A DNA stretch of 64,000 bases from Limonium bicolor (GCA_023374045.1 CM041776.1:317428722-317492721), one strand, 5' to 3'; shown: positions 25,592 to 37,759, counted from the stretch's first letter. Made by a program: numbers and translations. Notes: generated by a model not told the origin, from the letters alone.

Positions 25592-27600
25592 TCAAGAACG
25601 GGAAGAAACAGGGAGAAGTAGAGAGTAGAACTTACAGAATTAGGGATTTCATAGCAGAGCGGCGCCACAAGAAAGTGGCCACCGTCAACACTGGATTAAG
25701 GGACGTGACGGAAGAGAGCGGCGGAGAGATTCGCTTGGATTATCGTTTAAAATAATTGATTGGATTCAGGGGTACAAAAGATAGAACAGTGCATTGATGC
25801 AGCAGGGATATTTCACGACCGATGATTTACAAAAGTTAATGTGCTCATTATCTAGTTACCGAATTTATGAGGTTGGTTTTGTATTTTAATAAAGAAAGGA
25901 ATTAAAATTGAGTATTATGGTATATTATGGAGTATGATGTAAAGTTTATAAAATAATTGTGGTAATAATAAAAATGACCAAAGGATATAATATAAAGAAT
26001 AAGTGGAAACAATTATGAGTATATAATTAAGGAAATAGAAATATACCACAAGGTGGAAATTCATTATCACATGTGGAGATCACATGAAATAATGAGCTAA
26101 TGAACTATCTAGAACCACTGTTAAATAACAGGGGGAAATAAAAAAAACATACAAAGTTATTATACAACGAGTATAAATGCTACAGTGACAGTACTGTAAT
26201 ACTTAGTTAATAGTTATATTAATATTACCCGGTATTGCATGTTTATATAACAGCGTACGGGAAGGAACTACTGAACAGGAATTTGTCAAGCTAGCAGTTA
26301 CTTGGTGAACGGTATGTTAATTGTGTGGTCTGAATGTCCTAAGGATTTTCCTAAGGTCCAGATGTTATGTGTTTAGTTGTTTAAGAGCGATATCTGTGAT
26401 TTCATGTATATTGTTTTGTATACTGTATTGCTCAACACTGTGCGATTTATTTATACGCGAACGTCTTATGACTGGAAGTTTATACATCTAAACTGGAACA
26501 AGACTAACTGACCTTTAGGTATTATTAAACCTAACTGATGGTCAACTATCGTAGTCTTAACTCAAGGATTGGTTATTATGTCACTGACAAAAAGGGCTTA
26601 CTTATAAAGAGAGGAATCCAGACTGTTTCGACTTTCTGGTTGCGCATCGTGATCACTACAAGAGACTTCAATGGGGAGTCACTCAAGGGAATCCATCAGC
26701 CACATACGGGGATGGCGGAAGGCACTGCCGTTGGTGCACAGGTTCGACCGGATTGGTCTTATATTTACCCAGGGCCATAAGGTCAGCTGGTAACGGTTCC
26801 ATTGGAACCTAGGGGACTATCGTCCATTAATAAGTTATTAAGGGTTGTCTTATCATGACGCCTGAGGTGGAATTTAATTGGAAAAGGTTAAGTGATTGGT
26901 TTAAAGGATAAGGGCCAGGTGGCCAACTAACAAGTACAGTTTAATACGCGTATCTTGTTGAATTACTGATGTGTGATTATGGGTTATTGTTATTGATATA
27001 AGGTTATTGGTTATTTCTATGGATTATTGATGTGTGGTTATTGGTGTTGTGTACTATTGTACATTGATGTTTACAGGTGAGTTGTATGTGATTGTTGAAT
27101 GTTTACAGTTATTACTGTTGTCATTGCAAACCGGTATTTCTTGTAAAGAATCTAATATCAAGATGGCTAAAACGACTTAAGGAATCTAGATGATTTAAGA
27201 CTACATTTAGCATACCATCATTTCGATTGCTGAGCCCTTCAATGGGCCAAACATTCCAAGTTATTGGAGAAGACTCAAGCAGGAGTGCGGGACACGGGGG
27301 TAGCTGATGTGTTTTTCAAAAAACACCTTTGGTTTTATTTTGTATTGTATTAAGGAGGTTGTTGTATTCAGTTAGTTTCTCATTTAGTTGGATTTGGTTG
27401 TAATAATTAGAGTGCTCAGTATCTATTCATCACAGCGTGAGGAGTTGTATTGTTGGAAAGAGTAGAGATGCCTTGTTACTCACAAGGGAAAGTAACGGCG
27501 TGTAACACCAAGGTAGATAGTTTTATTTTCCGCTGCGAATTGTTGTTTATTATGCTACGACATGCGACGTTATTACAGGTTTAGGATTAGGGGTGTTACA

Positions 27601-28190
27601 CTATAACCCATAGTATTTTCGGCCTTAATTTATTTAGAGGTTATGTATAATTTTTATACCAAAGTTTGAAGCTTAAATCAAGCTTAAACTTAATAAACCT
27701 TAATTTATATAAACTTACTCCTTAAATCAAGATAATTCTTGTATTTGATTTCTCCTTGAATTTCAAGCTCTCCAAATGCTATCTTGATGAAGAGAATTCG
27801 GCCTCCTTGTATATATTTAGGAGATCCATTTGTTAGACTTCTAACAAGGATTTATAAATAAGATTTGGAGTAGTTTTACAAGAGTTTACCTTAGGAATTT
27901 TTCAAGGAATTTTTGGTAGACCTTGAGATGGTTGTAGATCTAAATTTCCTTCATGAAATAATGAAGAGAATATAGGTTTAGAAGTTCATAAATTTTCGGT
28001 AATAACCTTAGGTATTTTGCTAGGATTTTCAACATGAAAATATACCTTAACTTGATCTTGTTGTTCCTTGTGTTGTTGTTGAATTTAGGAACCTCCTTGG
28101 AACATCTAACCTTGGCAAAAATAGCAAGCTTGCTAGGATGATTTCTTGCTTCAAGACTTAGAAGTTTTAACTAGGAAATTACATAGAAAT
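27601..28190 (-). mobile_element. Long LTR-like unit 1, second part
   Basis: Continuation of unit 1 after the unit 2 insertion. It is the inverted counterpart of 18155-18745, e.g. TTTCGGCCTTAATTTATTTA near 27615 and TTGATCTTGTTGTTCCTTG near 28050. Homology stops exactly where unit 3 begins. The remaining 5' portion of unit 1 (counterpart of 16151-18155) is not found downstream, so unit 1 is truncated here. Confidence 0.8.
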
Positions 28191-31100
28191 TGAAATACCC
28201 CTAACCTTTAAAATATAATTAAATGATCTATTAATGATCTAAGATGAATATTAAACACCTAAATATTATTGGGGAACAATCTAAAAGATCTCAACAAGGC
28301 GAAACACGCCTTAAGATCGGTAAAGCCAAAAATGTGCTTTAAGACACCATAAAGATTGTATGACCTCAAATAGGATCCAAAGTGGATTCCTAAGCATTAT
28401 AATGAAGTAAGGAACACAATGAAACCATTCTCAAGGAGAACTAAGCTCAGGAACACCCTGTGACACAAAAATGTGCGCTAAAACACCTTAAAGCACGTTT
28501 TTGTGAGATTGCCTTTTAAATTGATTTTTAATGGGCTTAAAGATTATAATTACCCTTAAATATTATATTTTATCATATTATATCATATTAGGAATTTAAT
28601 TCCAGAAATTTACGAATTTTTACAAATTTAATATTAAAATATTAATAAAACCCTAAAGTGGGGCCCGCATGAGTCAATATTGACCAAGTATGGTCAATGG
28701 TCAATTAATTGACCCATTTGGACCATGGAAATCGGCTGGCAAGAGGAGAGGAGACAGCTTGCAATAATTAAGAGACAAATTGATACCTAACACAAATTTA
28801 CAATAGTAAAACTTACTTTTTCAATTATTTTCAACCTTTCCCACCTCTTCCTTCCTCCTTGTCCGATCCCAGCCTCTCCAACCGAGCTCCTCTCCTTCCT
28901 AGCAGCTCTCAAGTCTGGTTCTTGAGCATGGAAGGCAAATCTAGCTCCTAAGCTCTTAAGGGTAAGTGTTTTAAGGCCATTTTTAGCCCTTTTTCTTCAT
29001 CTCTTCACTACCTACACCTAGATTTCGTGGATCATCAATTCCTATGGCTTATTCTTAGTGTTATAAGGTTAGAACAAGAGCTAAACTCGGTTGATATAAG
29101 TAGAGGGACCAAGGTTGCTCAAAATTGCGTTTTAAGGTAAAAACATACCTTAAGCCTCTCCACTCTACAATCGGTTTTCTTCCTTCAATTTTTATGAGTT
29201 TATACACTCATAATCTTCATATTTACATGTTCATTCAGTTGGTTAGCCATTTGGAGCAAGGGTGACCAAGATCCAAAGGAAATACCCTCTTTTAAGGCAT
29301 TTTTCCAAGGTAAAACCTAATAACAAGGTAGCTTGTTGTGATCTAACTACTTCCTATGTCAATATGGTGGATCTAACACCTTGTGGTGTGTTTGGTTCAG
29401 GTCGAAATCACCTAGAACTTCCCTTGCATTTTTAAGGTGATTTTTGCCTTAAATCTTACATTAATTATTCCTTATGGTTAAGCTCAAGCTTGGAGTGTAA
29501 CCATATCTTGTTTTTTTTGTATTAAACATGTCTAAATCATGTGGTGAATTTTCCTACAAGAGGCCGAGTGCATACAAGGAATAACCAAGGTATAAACACC
29601 TTAAACTTATGATTTTTATAATTTTTAAGCATATATATATATATGGCCAAGAGTGAAATTACATATATAGGTCATATTGAGCTAAAAATGGAAAAAAAAT
29701 GGCTAAGATAAATTAAGCTAGTCATTTAAGAGATTTAATTAACATAATGGTCAAATTATGACATTATGTGGAAAAATAATTAAACCAAAGTGAGGCCGAG
29801 AATATATGCTATATTTTGAGACATTTATTGTGTAATTTATTTTGCAAGTTCAAGGTTGTAATAAGGCCATGTCATTAGGCCATTTTAATTTAAGTTTATA
29901 AGCTTATTTAGTTTTATTTATGCTTATAATTAAAATTGGGGCCAATTCGGAATTACTAGGAAATTAGAAAGCCGTGGGCTTAATTTAGAGCAATTTAGGG
30001 TTTTTAAATGAATTTAATAAAAATTATAACATTTTATAAAGTTTTGGGTCAAAATTGTAAAAATAGAAAAGTATAGGTTATTATTAGTGATTACCGAAAA
30101 ATTGGTTCCCATTTGGTATTAGGAGTCAAAGTTGACCATATAGGAGACTTTGACCAAGTTTGGAAAATTTAAGAAAATTAAAATACTATCTTATAATAAG
30201 ATATTTATTAAATTGTGAAAGATTTATAAAGGATGGGGTTATAATGTAATTTCTGAAAACTTGGGGTACTAAATGGAATTTAGAATAGTCCTTAAGTTAT
30301 TAGGAATTTTTAGAAGTTTATTTGGTTAAATTTGGAGTTTATATGAATTATATAAGCATAACATATGGTATTTTATAACATTGTTACAAATGGGTAACAA
30401 AGGGGTGAAAACCGAGATTTAAAGGAAATATAAGGTTAGGAATAATATTTATAACCTTTTGGTATAGTTTGGTAATTTTTGAAATGGTATATAAGGTTTT
30501 AGAAAGATATATGTATAATATATGGTTTAAGGGAATTAGAATACTATGTATTATAAATTGGGATGGAATTGTGATTTATAGAATTTTAGTGGTGTATAAT
30601 GGAAACCGAAAATATAAGGGGCTATTTGGTATTTTATAAACAAAATATAACTATAGGTTATAATTGTTTTAAATGACTTAAACGTCATAAGATATGTTAT
30701 AATGTAACATTATATTAATTATGTGGTGGATTTTGTAAATATTTAAGAACATAGGTGCTGTTCGGAAATATTAACATTTTTAAATGGGATTTATAATATG
30801 GTTTTGATGTTATAAGAATTATAACATTTATAATATAAGAGGTATTCATTAAAAAGAATGAATATAGGTTATAAGACTTACCATATAATAAATAGTTCCA
30901 TAATACATATATATAACTAAATATATGTAATGGTGTAGAAAATGTGGTAACTATAAATTATCATAATTAAAATGATAATAGAAGAGGAGAAAAGAATTAT
31001 AAACATTGGATATGGAAATTCTAATGTTAAGAGTATTCATGGGATAATAAGGATCTATATAATTCAAGTATTGTTTACAAATGAATTATACCACATTGAA

Positions 31101-32884
31101 TTTTTTAAAAAAAAGAGACAAACCTTAGAAAAATAAATACTAAGGTAAGATGCATAGTGCATGACAAAGGATCACACATGCAATAATGAAACAAACTGTA
31201 TGATGTACAAACAAACATTAAGTTACATGTGATAACAAGTTCAACAATAAGTATATTAATATACGAGACAAGACTACGCATGTAAAATAACACTTTTCCA
31301 ATCTCGAGTTAAACCGAAAGCCCGACAAACATTGACAGTTTATAACGGGGGGTTAACCGGGAGTTGTTAGTGACGGTACGGGGTACCGTAGGATTGTGTT
31401 GTTATACAGTATGCTAATCAGTAGCATTATGTATTGTTTAGACTAATAGAGACGACACACGGAGCATAGGATCTTGCTGATTCATACTCCACCGTAATAC
31501 ATCAGGGTGAACGGTATGTTGTTATGTGTCTCTGATTCTCTCTGAGGGCTTCCTCAGTTCAGACTTCTGTGTGATCTGTGATAAGATTGTTTGTCTGAAT
31601 GTGATAATTAATATGCATGAATTGTATATTTATAGCTGCTTATTGTTTACTGTTGTTGAGTTAACAGTATTGGTTCGTATATATGAACCTGTATATATAA
31701 AACGAACTAGCGGCTATGGTGCTATTTTATATGAAATATAAGGATCGTCAGAAAAACATTGTAGCACTAGGATAGTAAGATATACATATTATCCGAGACT
31801 TTTATACGGAGCATTGGCCTTTCTATACACCGCTCTCGTACCTAACACTGGATCCCGAGTTTACAGACTCCGGATTGGACTAATGACCTTAGTCTGCTGT
31901 GTTAGGAAAATTTGGTAATGCGATGCGATGGAATAAATAATTAACTAAGGAAGGAAAGTAAAGCCAGGAGGATGTGGCTCTTGGTGCGCGCTATGATCAC
32001 AAAAACGATACCAGGATGTCCGTGTACGGGTCCGCAAGTATCAAGAAAATTTCCCGTGAGCTAGAATGGCTCGTTGGTCGGAGACTCTACCGTTGGAGTG
32101 GCTACTGCCGTGGGTGACCCGCCATAATATATGGGTAACTAGAGACATGTCGTTTTAACGAGACATTGTCACTAGGTATAACTGAACAAATAATACAGTT
32201 AAGAATTATACAGTGGCGAACGATATTGGTTTCTACACCATGGACGAGAACTAGTACTTGTTTATTATTCTCGTTGTTTCGCTTGGTTGTTCATTGGTTA
32301 TACTTGTGGTTATGTTATATATGTTGATGGTTGTGTTATTGTATGGATATTACTGTTAATTGTTTTACAGTTTTAAATATTAAAACGGTATTGCATGTAA
32401 TGAACCTCATGCTCTCGACCAAATAATTGAGGGGTCTTTGGGGGCATGACGGGGCATGTGATAACATACTCAGCAGGGGCTGATTCCATACCACAAACCA
32501 TCTTTATTGCAGGAGACTAGCTGGTGGGTCGACGCGGGGCGCGACTGTTGTGTTACTGTTGTTTTAGACTTGGTACGGTGTGATACTCAGGTGGTTTTGG
32601 ACTCGGGTTGTTTAACCGAGGTGTATTTGGTTTAGATGCTCACGGTCTGTAATAATTGGTTGATGTTAGATTTGTTTTAAATTGTTTAAGTACTGTTATC
32701 TATCTCTTGTGATCACTGCGGGAATACGTTTCGCAAGTTGATTATCAGGTAAATCGTTATCACCCGTATGGGCGAGTGATAACAGTGACACCAGTAGGGC
32801 GATAGTCTTTTATTTACCGCTGCGATATATTTATTATGTGCGACAGTTATAGGATTTAGGAGCCGAATTAGTAGGGGTGTTACA
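28191..32884 (+). mobile_element. Long LTR-like unit 3
   Basis: It begins TGAAATACCCCTAACC and ends GAATTAGTAGGGGTGTTACA, 4694 bp. It has the same start as unit 2 and the same end module (TTTATTTACCGCTGCG, then TTATTATGTGCGACAG, near 32815-32850). A conserved word group around ACTCAGCAGGGGCTGA (about 32470) corresponds to GATTGCTGAGCCC in unit 2. No coding domain. The flanks GAAAT (28186-28190) and CCTAC (32885-32889) do not match, so it is not a simple single insertion. Confidence 0.78.
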
Positions 32885-33527
32885 CCTACCGCCTGGGCGG
32901 TCGGAAGTCGAACAAAATTTTTGCTATGACCTACCCACTAGGGCGGTCCGAAGTTAGACTGGATTTTTGCTCTGACCTACCCACGGTGGCGGTCCGTAGG
33001 GAGGTTGGCCTTTGCACCATTGTTTTCACTCTATTTAAGCTCCAATTTCAATTTCGTTTGTTCACACATTCTCCTTTCTTTGTATACTTTGTTTGCAGCT
33101 AAGTTATTATGATGTTTTAACAACAAATGTGTAAGAACACCAATACACACAAAACTGAAGGAAAACTGGCTAAAATAAACAAATCAGTAGTATAAATGTT
33201 GATAAAACACATACAATAAACCCTTAATACATGCATTTATCTACTTATCAATATGTCAAATTTGAAGGTGAATAATGTAAAACCCTATTTTTGGCTATAC
33301 GCCAATGTAGCTATAGATTTATACATACATGTATTTTTAATACATAAAAACTATACTTTTGGTACATAAAAACTATATTTATGTAAATTTAAATATACAT
33401 TTGAATTCTGATGTTACTAAAATTTTACTAATTGTACATATTGAATTGTAATATTATACTTAAACTTACCGGAATTATATTTTATTGTATACAAACAATA
33501 CCGCTATAAGTATAATAAAAAAATAAG
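32885..33527. other. Fragment with GGCGGTCCGAAG repeats, no gene
   Basis: 32885-33010 holds three diverged units built on CCTACC...GGGCGGTC(C)G-AAGT-GAC, reminiscent of the GTCCGA arrays in the LTR-like units at 5.4 and 33.6 kb. It is followed by a CTATTTAAG box and a C/T-rich stretch (about 33030-33090). It is probably an LTR fragment (inference). The rest is AT-rich without a recognisable feature. Confidence 0.4.
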
Positions 33528-33601
33528 AGTAAATTACTGGGAATCCCCTTGAGGTTTTGGGATAATAGCGGTAGCCACCTTGTGTTTATCATAATTATTG
33601 G

Positions 33602-35892
33602 TGTTATAACCCAAAGTTTGATGTCAGAATTTAATTTGCTTTTTATTTCATCGCAAGTTGATTAAGTGAATTCCTTAATCCTTCAGGACATGGAGGTCCT
33701 TTTTAGTCAAGCTGGGGATGAGGAGGTCTTTTTCCCCTCTTATTTGAATTCCTGGTAAGAGTTAGTAATCAGAATTTAATTACTTCTTTTAATTTCCCAC
33801 ATTCTTAAACACGTTCTTTTCCTACAATCAGAATCCTCATTTGACAGTTTCTCGCGACGCTCCCCTTCTCTCCCTCTGCTCAACGTTCTTCCCTTCTCCT
33901 TCTCGTTCTGTTAATCCTGACTGCTGCCGTGGAATATTGAAGTTCGGTTGTGAATCTCTGTTGTTGCTCCTCTGCGAATTCCAGTTCAGATTAAGGTAAT
34001 CAGCGTTGTTTCGTTCTCCTTCGATTCTGGAATCTGGGAATTTTCCTCGTCCTAACTCTTCCCTTCTCTGAAATCTGATTAGGAGTCAGATTATGTTCCG
34101 TTCCCCGTCAATCCTTCTACTGTTGGTGCGCTTCGCGAATCCGTTATCTGAATCAGGTAAGAGTTGTGAATCTGTTGTCGTGGCAGTTTCTGGATTGTGA
34201 GACTTCATGATTTTCTGATTGGGGATTGTCCTGCGTTTGCACCTTGTTCAGAGAATTGGGATTGCGTTTCCAGTTTACGTTTCGGTGACTGCATTGGTTT
34301 GGACTCTGTTGTTCAGTTGGGATTCGTCTACAGTTGATTCGAGGTAGGTGGCTTTCGGATTCGCCTAGTGTGTTCAGCCTTAAGGCATTTCAGATTCCGG
34401 TTTTTGATTTGCGAATTGTCTCTGCGTTGTGTTTGTGAATCTGTTTGTTTATGGTTGTTTAATGGCTACAAACCCCCAAGGTTGTTTTCTACAATTGCTT
34501 CTGGTTTGTGTGTGTTTTGAGCTTCTGGTTTGTGTGCAATACGTTTCTAGAAAACTGCATTTTTGACATGTCCGAACATCTGTCCGAGGTTTGATGTTCG
34601 GACAGACTCTGTTTGCGTTCTACTTTCTGAGTTTTAAAACGTGTCCGAACTTCCGTCCGAGCTTTGATGTTCGGACGGGGTGCGAGGACGAGTCCGACTT
34701 ACAAGTCTCGAATGGTGTCTGAACTTGTAAGTCCGGACAGAAGTTCGGACACTCTCTGCTGCTTCCTCTGATTTAAGTTCGACCTGTGTCCGAACTTTGA
34801 CATTCGGACACATGTCCGGACACTGCGCGTATCTGATTTCCGAAAACCGTCCGAACATCCGTCCGAGTTTCGATGTTCGGACACCTCTGTCTCTGCCTCT
34901 GTTTTAAAGTTCGACCTGTGTCCGAACTTCTATGTTCGGACACAAGTTCGGACATTCGTCTGTTTTGGCCTCTGAGTCTCGACTTGCGTCCGAACGTTGA
35001 TGTCCGGACCCAAGTTCGGACATGGCACTTTTTACGCCCTAACTTGCTCGTTTGAGCTCTGTTTTTACTTCCGTTTGCGAGGTTGGATTCCCCTTATAAT
35101 TTCTAAGATATTTATAAGCTTTGTGGTGCTTGTGATGCACATCTGCTTAACTGTATTTAAGCTTCTGTTTTGGGACCTAGTTATCTCTATATCTGAACAG
35201 TGGATGGCTGGTTTAGCTATCTCGTAGCGCGCTGCGTAGGACGTCCTTCTGTTTCACGGGTGCTCTTCCCGTTCTGTTCACAGGTTCCCATCTGTTCTAC
35301 TCACGAGTGATGTTTCCTCGTTCTGTTCACGGATTTTATCCGTTCTGTCTGTATGCTGTGGTTAACTAGGGTCCCCTTCTGTTTCTGACTATGTCTGCTT
35401 TGAACTCTATTTAGTCCCATTGTGTTTGGACTTCTGTTTCTGCTTTCTGATTTGGAATGTGACTTCCTCTGTCTATTTCTGATTTGATAACATTTTATTA
35501 AATGTTTTGAGCATGCTGGTTGATGATGTTAGTCATCTACTGGGCATAGTTGGATGCTCATTCCTCTACTCTTACTAACATTGCAGATTGATCAGCGAGG
35601 ATCACCTGTTCAGCTTCTGGAGTTCTGTTTTCTGTTTACTCATGTTTAAGACAATTATATTTAGCTTTGTAGCCTTCGGGCCTGAGTAGTATTTGACACT
35701 ACTTTTGACTACTATTTTGTATTCGGGTATGAGTTACCCTGTTACGTTTTTTACGCTATACTTTTACTTAAGTATTCGTTTTGGGCCTTTACTCTGTTAT
35801 TTATGCGCGTTAGTTAGAGCCTTGCGTTATTAAGTATGAATACGCGACGTGTAATACCCCTAACTCCTAGGCCATTGTTTGGGGGTGTTACA
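33602..35892 (+). mobile_element. 2.3-kb LTR-like unit 4 (solo LTR?)
   Basis: It begins TGTTATAACCC and ends TTTGGGGGTGTTACA. The flanks ATTGG (33597-33601) and ATTCG (35893-35897) are a 5-bp duplication with one mismatch, and removing the unit restores the host MITE arm. It contains a C/T-rich leader-like zone (33840-34040), an array of GTCCGAAC palindromes (34567-35032) and a 3' module resembling units 1-3 (GAATACGCGACGTGTAATACCCC). No coding domain. It is shorter than the others and has a different first five bases, so it is a sister family. Confidence 0.8.
34567..35032. repeat. Tandem array of GTCCGAAC...GTTCGGAC palindromes
   Basis: About seven units of 50-80 bp with the pattern GTCCGAAC-TCTGTCCGAG-TTTGATGTTCGGAC. 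Each carries GTCCGAAC and its inverse GTTCGGAC, so each can fold. It has the same architecture as 7398-7885 in another unit, with a different core (GTCCGAAC rather than GTCCGACC). Short reading frames here are artefacts of the repeat. Confidence 0.88.
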
Positions 35893-36438
35893 ATTCGTAA
35901 CCACCTTGAGGTTACGGTATCTCTAACTACGAGCCCCCAAACTATAGCTCCGTTAATAAATCGTTAATCTCTTGATGATCTGTCAGCTTATTCACTAAAT
36001 AATACCAGACTGGACAAACACACTACTTAATCAGTATCATCTAAGTCTTTCCTATCCCACTTATACTTTCCTAAAAACATCAACCCTTACCTAGGAAGGG
36101 TCCACACATTTTTAGGAGGTTGTTTATCTGCTACACATTGCTTAAGGTTGGATTTGTTCTTGGTTGTAGACCATTCCTGGGTTAACACTGACGTTTATAA
36201 AATACAAGTGGGATGAAAGAGACTTAGACGATGCCGATTAAGCAGTTTTTTGTCTTGTCTGACATTATTTAGTGAATAAGATAGGTCATCAACGGGTTAA
36301 CGATTTATTAACGGAGCTATAGTTCGGGGGCTCATAGTTATAGATACCGTAACCTAATGGTGATTACCAATAATTATGATAAATATAAGGTGATTATCAG
36401 TATTATCCCAAAATCTCAAAGGGTTTCTATAATTTACT

Positions 36439-37279
36439 AAAGATAAATACATATTATTAACTAAAAATGATCGAGTGTAAAACGCATCCAAAGTAATAGC
36501 TTTAGCCGCCTCTATAAAAAAATCTACTACTCCCCCGTAAATTTTTAATTGTTTTTCTAGCTCTTTTAGTTTGTTAAGATTTAGTTATCATTTTAGATTT
36601 TCAAGACAAACTTTATTGATTTTTTCCACCATTACACCTATTAATAACAACAACTTCCAAGGAAAAAGATAGTTTACCACCTTACACACATTTATTAAAA
36701 AGAAAAAATAAGGTTAGATTAGTCATTATACCTCATTTCTTAATTCTTGTGCATAAACAAAAAAGAGAATGATCACTCTTCCATCGACTCTTCTAAGCAA
36801 CTCTTCCATCGACTTCAAAAGGCTAATTAAAAAAATGATGCCTTTAAAGTTTAAGAATGATGAATTGCAATCATGAAATAGTTTCCAACAAGTGGGTTTA
36901 CTTACTATGATGCGATATGTTTCGCTGGGCCTGGGCCCTCGGAAGTTTTCTTTTTATTTTTTAAAACTTAAAAAATAAAAAGCTAATCGTAACAATGGAA
37001 CCAAGAATATTGACATGGAATATAACTGAAGATATACCCACATCTCTATTCTCTACAGCTCTCCGGCTAATTTTTCTCGTACTTTGCGCATCGAAGCAAG
37101 GGCTGCGGCAGCGGGAAGGCCTCCTTTGTGGGGAGCAAATGGGGGGAAACTGTTTGGGTTGCACTGAACGACAAGGAAGATTCGAATCTACAAAGAACAT
37201 TCGGCCACAATTTAAGACACTATCGACAGCCTCTATAAAACGGCCTTCCCAAACGGGCCTCTGCCAGAGCATCATTTGT
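36439..37279. promoter_or_regulatory. Upstream region of the MGDG synthase gene, no gene seen
   Basis: AT-rich DNA grading into GC-richer sequence from about 37000. Reading frames on both strands (36961-37384) lack any motif. The promoter of the downstream gene should lie here, followed by a C/T-rich leader (37280-37400); no core element can be assigned with confidence. Confidence 0.35.
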
Positions 37280-37623
37280 AGGATCCGCTCCATCTCCCTC
37301 TCTTTGTCCTTGTTTGATTCGGCCAGCTCGGACTCTGTCTCTACGCCTTTCTCTCTCTTCTCTCTCCTACAGCCTCCTGGTTAGTGGTTCCGTCCTCGTT
37401 GTCTGACTTGTTAAGACTCTACTTCTCCAGCTGCAAGTCCTCCCTGTCCCTTTCTGCTCGATCCCTCCTCCTCTCCGTAACAAATTCTGCCATTTCTAAC
37501 GGACGGAGAGGTAATCAAGCAATCAGCTTTTTCGCTGGCTGCCTGAAGTTTTAACGTCCCTTACCACTCTCTTCTTGCCCACCTTTTGTTTCCTTATTCT
37601 TTGAGAAGACGCATCTGGATTTG

Positions 37624-37759
37624 GTAAGCACAAAATTATTGTGCTAACTTTCCCGTTTCCCTTTACCCCTTTTCTGCCGTTTAGGGATACGGGGAAACTA
37701 GAAAAACCCGACGGAGCCATTGAAAATCTCCATCCGACTTTATTCTTCTTGGGTTTTAG
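37624..37759 (+). other. Probable 5'-leader intron of the MGDG synthase gene
   Basis: Donor TTG|GTAAGC at 37624 and acceptor after a T-rich tract, TTGGGTTTTAG|CTG, at 37759 bound a 136-nt AT-rich stretch just before the start codon. Leader introns next to the start codon are common in plant genes. Inferred from splice signals only. Confidence 0.4.

Larger units (their letters stand above)
20101..25820 (-). mobile_element. Full-length L1-type LINE with RNase H
   Basis: Read on the minus strand: 5' end at 25820, ORF1, ORF2 (endonuclease, RT, zinc-binding, RNase H), and an A-tail seen as the T run at 20101-20112. The target duplication GATGATYTACAAAAGTT is at 20084-20100 and 25821-25837 (one mismatch), so the 5720-bp element is complete. 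A plant-type RNase H at the end of ORF2 identifies the plant L1 group that acquired this domain. It is only lightly damaged: one extra base in ORF1, one frameshift and three stops in ORF2. It sits inside LTR-like unit 2. Confidence 0.96.
16151..27600 (+). mobile_element. Long LTR-like unit 2, inserted into unit 1
   Basis: It begins TGAAATACCCCTAAC and ends GGATTAGGGGTGTTACA. The flanks TTATA (16146-16150) and CTATA (27601-27605) are a 5-bp duplication with one mismatch. Removing it joins ...TTGACATTATA to ACCCATAGTATTTTCGGCC, which is what the inverse strand of unit 2 itself reads around 18745, so the nesting is clear. Later insertions are a 412-bp MITE (18948-19359) and a LINE (20101-25820). 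Without them the unit is about 5.3 kb. There is no gag or pol. The 3' end carries TTCCGCTGCGAATTG and GCTACGACATGCGACG, shared with units 1, 3 and (weakly) 4. Confidence 0.85.
33528..36438. mobile_element. Foldback MITE split by an LTR-like unit
   Basis: The left end (AGTAAATTACTGGGAATCCC) and right end are inverted repeats: TTTTGGGATAATA and TTTATCATAATTATTGG recur inverted at 36345-36415. The inner arms also pair (GGTTACGGTATCT...GAGCCCCC with ACTATAGCTCCGTTAATAAA, against 36275-36360). Once the LTR-like unit 33602-35892 is removed it is about 0.6 kb. The flanks (AAAAATAAG-like and AAAGATAAA-like) may be a diverged 9-bp duplication, which would make it Mutator-type; that is uncertain. Confidence 0.7.

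Noticed and set aside
32885..33010. Possible independent tandem satellite
   Set aside because: Only three diverged units; more simply a fragment of an LTR-like unit of the GTCCGA-array type.
34567..35032. Regularly spaced palindromic repeats that look CRISPR-like
   Set aside because: The units are contiguous and degenerate, without constant-length unique spacers, and the genome is plant nuclear.
36961..37384. 110- and 129-codon opposing frames upstream of the MGDG synthase gene
   Set aside because: No recognisable motif, mutually overlapping on opposite strands, and they lie in the promoter/leader region.
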